Made by a program: the position numbers and the translations under genes
Assembly (NCBI GenBank): GCA_018664265.1
Contig: JABJOR010000403.1
Span: 1 to 8,910, forward strand
Direction of reading: 5' to 3'
Source: Rhodospirillales bacterium
Lineage (GTDB): Bacteria; Pseudomonadota; Alphaproteobacteria; Rhodospirillales; Casp-alpha2
DNA: 8,910 nucleotides
The notes under the pieces: generated by a model
Told to the model about the DNA's origin: nothing
Databases searched by the model: none
What the model saw: only the letters and a program-made list of their open reading frames with translations
In this document: piece by piece, positions 6,119 through 8,910 of the stretch
Layout of the letters: each line of letters begins with the position of its first letter
How positions within the stretch are numbered: the first letter of the stretch is position 1

Positions 6119-7002
6119 ACTTTTACAGCCCTGCGACTTGCAAACATAAGGGCGCCGATCACCACGACCATTCCTGCGTATTGAACCGGGCTGAGGAATT
6201 CCGCGAACAGGATGGCAGCCAAGATAGCGACAACAAGGGGCTCCAGATTTAAGAAGACCGAGGCGAGCGTAGGGTTCGTATACTTTATGGCAAATACCAC
6301 CAACACCATTGCAATTCCGTAGAAGCCCCCAGCAAGCAAGGCAATGAGCCAGCCTTTTAAATCACTGGGGAACTGGAACTCATCAAGCATCCAGGCTGCG
6401 CCTAAAAGCACCACAATATTTATAGCACTGGCATAAACATTGACCACCATACCGTTGGTTTCAGCCATGATCTTTGGCACTTTAGTTAAATAAAACGCGG
6501 CGCCAAAAGCCGCCACGACGCCGGCAAGAATACCTTGCCATTGCAAGTCTTCAACCGATGGCGCCAATACAATGCCAAGCCCGGCAAAGGCTGCTAGGTA
6601 AATTGATATGCGGCGAACACCGGGAAAATGGCGCTCCTTGATAGAGCCAATTGCCAACACGATCAGAGGAAACAGATAGAATGTCAGTGAAGCAATACTC
6701 GCCGGGACATATTTCATAGCGAGAGGATAGCCAAAGGCAACCATCAGAAACAGCACTGTAACCGGGATAACTTCACTGCTGGCTGATTTGGGTAAACGCC
6801 ACGGGCTTTTAAAGAAAAAAACCATTGCGCTACAAACCACAACCGCGGAAATCGCCCGCATGGAAGCAAAAGTGGTCGGTGACATACCGTTCGCATAGGC
6901 CAGCTTGGCCAAGGTTATACTGAGACCAAAAAATATTCCTGTCAACAGACACAGAAATATTCCGAATTTGTGTCTGCCTACTGTAGAATGCCCCGTTTCC
7001 AA
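6115..7002 (-). CDS. DMT-superfamily EamA transporter (second of two)
   Basis: A 295-residue inner-membrane protein with about ten helices in two EamA repeats (about 12-148 and 157-290). Characteristic blocks are YVPASIASLTFYLFPLIVLA (98-117) in the first half, and NPTLASVFLNLEPLVVAILA (243-262) followed by FAEFLSPVQYAG in the second. It differs from the other EamA protein in this window throughout, so the pair are not recent duplicates. TTG at 7002 is the likely start: AGGGGGG (7009-7015) precedes it by 6 bases, and the next in-frame ATG (residue 40) would cut off the first helix. The stop overlaps that of the convergent radical SAM gene by 4 bases. It lies 31 bases downstream of the FKBP-rhodanese gene on the same strand, with no terminator between, so co-transcription is likely. 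Substrate is unknown; export of a small metabolite is the family default. Confidence 0.9.
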   Translation of the reverse strand: METGHSTVGRHKFGIFLCLLTGIFFGLSITLAKLAYANGMSPTTFASMRAISAVVVCSAMVFFFKSPWRLPKSASSEVIPVTVLFLMVAFGYPLAMKYVPASIASLTFYLFPLIVLAIGSIKERHFPGVRRISIYLAAFAGLGIVLAPSVEDLQWQGILAGVVAAFGAAFYLTKVPKIMAETNGMVVNVYASAINIVVLLGAAWMLDEFQFPSDLKGWLIALLAGGFYGIAMVLVVFAIKYTNPTLASVFLNLEPLVVAILAAILFAEFLSPVQYAGMVVVIGALMFASRRAVKV

Positions 7003-7008
7003 ATACAG

Positions 7009-7015
7009 CCCCCCT
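7009..7015 (-). promoter_or_regulatory. Ribosome binding site deciding the TTG start of the second EamA gene
   Basis: AGGGGGG on the minus strand lies 6 bases before TTG at 7002. It supports the non-ATG start and thus retention of the first membrane helix. Confidence 0.55.
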
Positions 7016-7033
7016 TTAAAAAATACCTATGGA

Positions 7034-7783
7034 TTATTTGCTAACCGGATACCCGGCTGCGATCCAGGCCTTAATGCCGCCCAGTACATTATAAATATTG
7101 GTATAGCCAACCTGCTCGCTCAACGCATTGGCAATGCGGGAAGAACGGTTGCCAGAACGGCATATCAGCAACACGGGTTCTTCACGGTCAATCAGGGCTT
7201 CGAATTCGCCCGGAAAACTTTGAATGAAGTTACCATTCCCGTCGAAGGACGTAAGCTTGATACTGCCTTCAACAACACCCGTATCATCCCATTCGTCCTG
7301 ACGGCGGAGATCAACAATCTTAACACCGTCAGCCAACATTTCTTTCAATTTCACAACATCAACATTCTGATAGGCGGGAGGGTCTACAAAAACCAATTCA
7401 ACCTCGAATTTCAGGGTTGCATCCGGGGGAATAACACCACCAGCACCGTTCGATCCGTAAGCCAGTTTGGGCGGAATGATCAAATCCCGCTTGCCGCCTA
7501 CTTTCATGCCTTCAACGCCCTTGTCCCAGCCGCGAATAACCTGCCCGGACCCCAGTGTAAATTCAAATGGTTGTCCATGATCATGGCTGGAATCAAACTT
7601 TGTGCCATCCATCAACCAACCCGTATAGTGAACTGTAACCGTGGAATGACGAACAGCTTCATCGCCTGTTCCGACGACCAGATCAGTAACTTGCAGTTTC
7701 TCAGCTGCGCTGGCCTCGGGCACATAGGTTGCAACAACAAACAAGCCGAATAAAACAAGGAAAAAACTGGTTCTGTTAATCAT
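7034..7783 (-). CDS. Exported FKBP-type prolyl isomerase fused to a rhodanese domain
   Basis: The 249-residue protein has a signal peptide (1-26: basic start, [12 protein letters not shown] core, ASA cleavage site). An FKBP domain follows at about 28-135, with [16 protein letters not shown] (Tyr53, Asp64), [21 protein letters not shown] (Phe73, Val82-Ile83, Trp86), LAYG (Tyr109) and LKFEVELV (Phe126); these are the usual isomerase pocket residues. A rhodanese domain follows at about 142-249, with [12 protein letters not shown] and an active-site loop CRSGNRSS containing Cys208. It should act in the periplasm on folding proteins and possibly on sulfur transfer or persulfides. Each domain is complete; the fusion joins activities usually found in separate proteins. 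ATG at 7783 is chosen because AGGA lies 8 bases upstream and the signal peptide then begins correctly; an upstream in-frame TTG at 7807 is less likely. The downstream EamA gene probably shares its transcript. Confidence 0.94.
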   Translation of the reverse strand: MINRTSFFLVLFGLFVVATYVPEASAAEKLQVTDLVVGTGDEAVRHSTVTVHYTGWLMDGTKFDSSHDHGQPFEFTLGSGQVIRGWDKGVEGMKVGGKRDLIIPPKLAYGSNGAGGVIPPDATLKFEVELVFVDPPAYQNVDVVKLKEMLADGVKIVDLRRQDEWDDTGVVEGSIKLTSFDGNGNFIQSFPGEFEALIDREEPVLLICRSGNRSSRIANALSEQVGYTNIYNVLGGIKAWIAAGYPVSK

Positions 7784-7791
7784 CTGGAATG

Positions 7792-7795
7792 TCCT
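7792..7795 (-). promoter_or_regulatory. Ribosome binding site deciding the ATG start of the FKBP-rhodanese gene
   Basis: AGGA on the minus strand lies 8 bases before ATG at 7783. It falls inside the longer TTG-initiated frame, arguing for the shorter protein with a normal signal peptide. Confidence 0.6.
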
Positions 7796-7946
7796 GTTTG
7801 AATGCAATTAAGTGATTTATGCAACGTACGTCCTGCAACACAGAATTCAAACGATTTCTTATAATTTTAATCAAAGTTCCGTGATGGGATTCTCGCACGA
7901 ATTGTGATAAGCACTAGACAACACTGATTCTGGTAAACGCCTACCC

Positions 7947-7952
7947 AAGGAG
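7947..7952 (+). promoter_or_regulatory. Strong ribosome binding site for the TTG-started gamma-glutamyltransferase-family gene
   Basis: AAGGAG lies 7 bases before TTG at 7960. This near-perfect signal decides the start, since the first in-frame ATG (8002) would remove the conserved N-terminal segment before HAMNGMVA. Confidence 0.75.
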
Positions 7953-7959
7953 ACCTCAA

Positions 7960-8910
7960 TTGCGTGATTTTGAAAAGCCGGGCCGTTCAACCGTCCATGC
8001 CATGAATGGCATGGTGGCGACCTCTCATCCACTGGCCTCCAGTGCAGCAAACGATGTCTTGCGAAACGGCGGAAATGCGCTTGATGCAGCCATCTGCGCC
8101 AGCGCTGTGCTGTGTGTGGTGGAGCCCCAATCCACAGGTATCGGCGGGGATTGCTTTATCCTGATGGCGAAAGACGGCAAGGATGATGTTGTTGGCTATA
8201 ACGGCTCGGGCCGCTCTCCAGCAGCTGCTACGCTGGAGCATTTTCAAAGTCTGGGCCTGAGCGAATTTGCAACGGATAGTGTGCATTCCGTCACCATGCC
8301 GGGCGCAGTGGATGCCTGGCTGACCACCCACGCCGATCACGGCCACATGGATATAGGCGACGTTCTGGCCCCGGCGATTGATTACGCCCGTCACGGCTAT
8401 CCAATTCATGGCCGAGTGCATTCGGATTGGTCACGCGAACGCGAACACCTGCAAAAAGACCCTAACACAGCGGCGGTTTTCCTGCCCGGTGGCGAGGCCC
8501 CAAACGAAGGTGATGTCCATCATCAACCCCAACTTGCCAACACCCTGGAAGCCATTGCCCGATCCGGTCGCCACGGGTTTTATGAAGGCCCGGTCGCCGA
8601 GGCTATGATCGCAGCCCTTCATAACAAAGGCGGCGTACACAGTCTGGAGGACATGACTTCTGTGCGCGGGAATTATGTCACACCGATCACCACGACGTAC
8701 CGCGATTACACAATTCACCAAATCCCGCCCAACAATCAGGGCGTGGTGGCGTTGATCATGCTCAACATTCTGGAAGGCTTTGACCTTGCCCAATATCCAC
8801 CACTATCAGCAGAACGCACCCACCTTGAAATTGAAGCCGGACGCCTGGCCTTCAAGGCCCGCAATGAGGCCCTAACCGACCTGCCCCACATGAAGGTCAG
8901 CCTTGATCAA
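7960..8910 (+). CDS. Gamma-glutamyltransferase-family protein (GGT/acylase-like), partial, C-terminus off the right edge
   Basis: From TTG at 7960 the frame stays open for 317 codons to the window end. It begins MRDFEKPGRSTVHAMNGMVA and shows the GGT large-subunit signature blocks: GGNALDAAI (37-45), VVEPQSTGIGGDCFIL (53-68), NGSGRSPAAAT (81-91, with Arg85 in the substrate-carboxylate position), MPGAVDAW (113-120), GFYEGPVAE (206-214) and PPNNQGVVAL (256-265). There is no signal peptide, unlike periplasmic glutathione-degrading GGT, and GRSPAAA resembles YwrD/cephalosporin-acylase-like members. These are Ntn hydrolases that cleave themselves at a threonine starting the small subunit; that residue lies beyond the window, so autoprocessing and activity cannot be judged. 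Likely role: cytoplasmic transfer or hydrolysis of a gamma-glutamyl or acyl-amide compound. An inverted repeat lies within its first codons (7995-8014). It diverges from the FKBP-rhodanese gene. Confidence 0.93.
   Translation, partial: MRDFEKPGRSTVHAMNGMVATSHPLASSAANDVLRNGGNALDAAICASAVLCVVEPQSTGIGGDCFILMAKDGKDDVVGYNGSGRSPAAATLEHFQSLGLSEFATDSVHSVTMPGAVDAWLTTHADHGHMDIGDVLAPAIDYARHGYPIHGRVHSDWSREREHLQKDPNTAAVFLPGGEAPNEGDVHHQPQLANTLEAIARSGRHGFYEGPVAEAMIAALHNKGGVHSLEDMTSVRGNYVTPITTTYRDYTIHQIPPNNQGVVALIMLNILEGFDLAQYPPLSAERTHLEIEAGRLAFKARNEALTDLPHMKVSLDQ
7995..8014 (+). repeat. Perfect inverted repeat inside the 5' coding end of the GGT-family gene
   Basis: CCATGCCAT and ATGGCATGG are perfect 9-base arms separated by GA; in RNA this gives an 8-pair stem with a four-base loop, 35-54 bases downstream of the start codon's first base. 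It encodes the conserved VHAMNGMV segment, so it may be a by-product of the protein sequence rather than a control element. Confidence 0.5.

Larger units (their letters stand above)
7784..7959. promoter_or_regulatory. Divergent intergenic region between the FKBP-rhodanese and gamma-glutamyltransferase-family genes
   Basis: The longest non-coding gap in the window (176 bases) must hold promoters for both flanking genes. An AT-rich core around 7856-7874 contains TATAAT (7860-7865) on the plus strand, a plausible -10 for the rightward gene, but no good -35 sits 16-18 bases upstream. ACGTACGT (7824-7831) is a short perfect palindrome. No riboswitch-like structure or small ORF was recognised. Confidence 0.35.

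Noticed and set aside
6905..7753. 282-codon plus-strand open frame opposite the FKBP-rhodanese gene
   Set aside because: It is long, but no recognisable domain appears, it has no convincing ribosome binding site, and the opposite strand encodes two clear conserved domains plus a signal peptide; it is an antisense shadow.
7824..7831. ACGTACGT palindrome as an operator
   Set aside because: Eight-base palindromes arise readily by chance; there is no second copy and no adjacent regulator gene.
7987..8793. Minus-strand open frames of 144 and 120 codons opposite the GGT-family gene
   Set aside because: The plus-strand frame shows continuous GGT signature blocks; the antisense products match nothing I recognise.
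1..8910. Mobile element, CRISPR, phage or defence system
   Set aside because: No transposase, integrase, terminal inverted repeats, regularly spaced repeats or recognisable defence domains; all genes are housekeeping or accessory metabolism types.

Overview
The window looks like an ordinary stretch of chromosome from a Gram-negative proteobacterium, most likely an alphaproteobacterium, with about half G+C by eye. This placement rests on three things: the ybbP-ybbA/tesA arrangement, Shine-Dalgarno-led genes including two TTG starts, and HxlR-SCP2 and signal-less gamma-glutamyltransferase types that are common in that class. It is a family-level impression, not a computed placement. No tRNA, rRNA, CRISPR array, insertion sequence, phage gene or attachment site was seen.

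Layout, left to right: (1) minus strand, a partial YbbP-type FtsX-like permease (running off the left edge) preceded by its YbbA/LolD-type ATPase, overlapping by 8 bases; (2) plus strand, a secreted TesA-type SGNH esterase/thioesterase, divergent from ybbA with only 23 bases between the start codons; (3) minus strand, an OsmC-family protein; (4) plus strand, an HxlR-type winged-helix regulator with a C-terminal SCP2-like domain. The last two share a divergent promoter region with a striking inverted repeat (10-base perfect arms, 5-base spacer) and extra half-sites; (5) minus strand, a DMT/EamA transporter; (6) plus strand, an uncharacterised radical SAM protein with a CX4CX2C cluster motif; (7) minus strand, a second EamA transporter whose stop overlaps that of the radical SAM gene; (8) minus strand, upstream of that transporter, an exported FKBP prolyl isomerase fused to a rhodanese domain; (9) plus strand, the N-terminal 317 codons of a cytosolic gamma-glutamyltransferase/acylase-family protein, running off the right edge.

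Transcription direction flips between successive one- or two-gene units. The convergent junctions are short (57, 25 and minus 4 bases) and show no hairpin terminator. Functional links supportable from sequence are ybbA-ybbP (one transporter), their classical pairing with tesA, osmC with hxlR (a likely redox or electrophile-response pair), and possibly FKBP-rhodanese with the downstream EamA gene. The rest looks like independent accessory metabolism.

I do not see a convincing novel multi-gene system. The most noteworthy items are the FKBP-rhodanese fusion, the HxlR-SCP2/OsmC module with its operator, and the orphan radical SAM protein.
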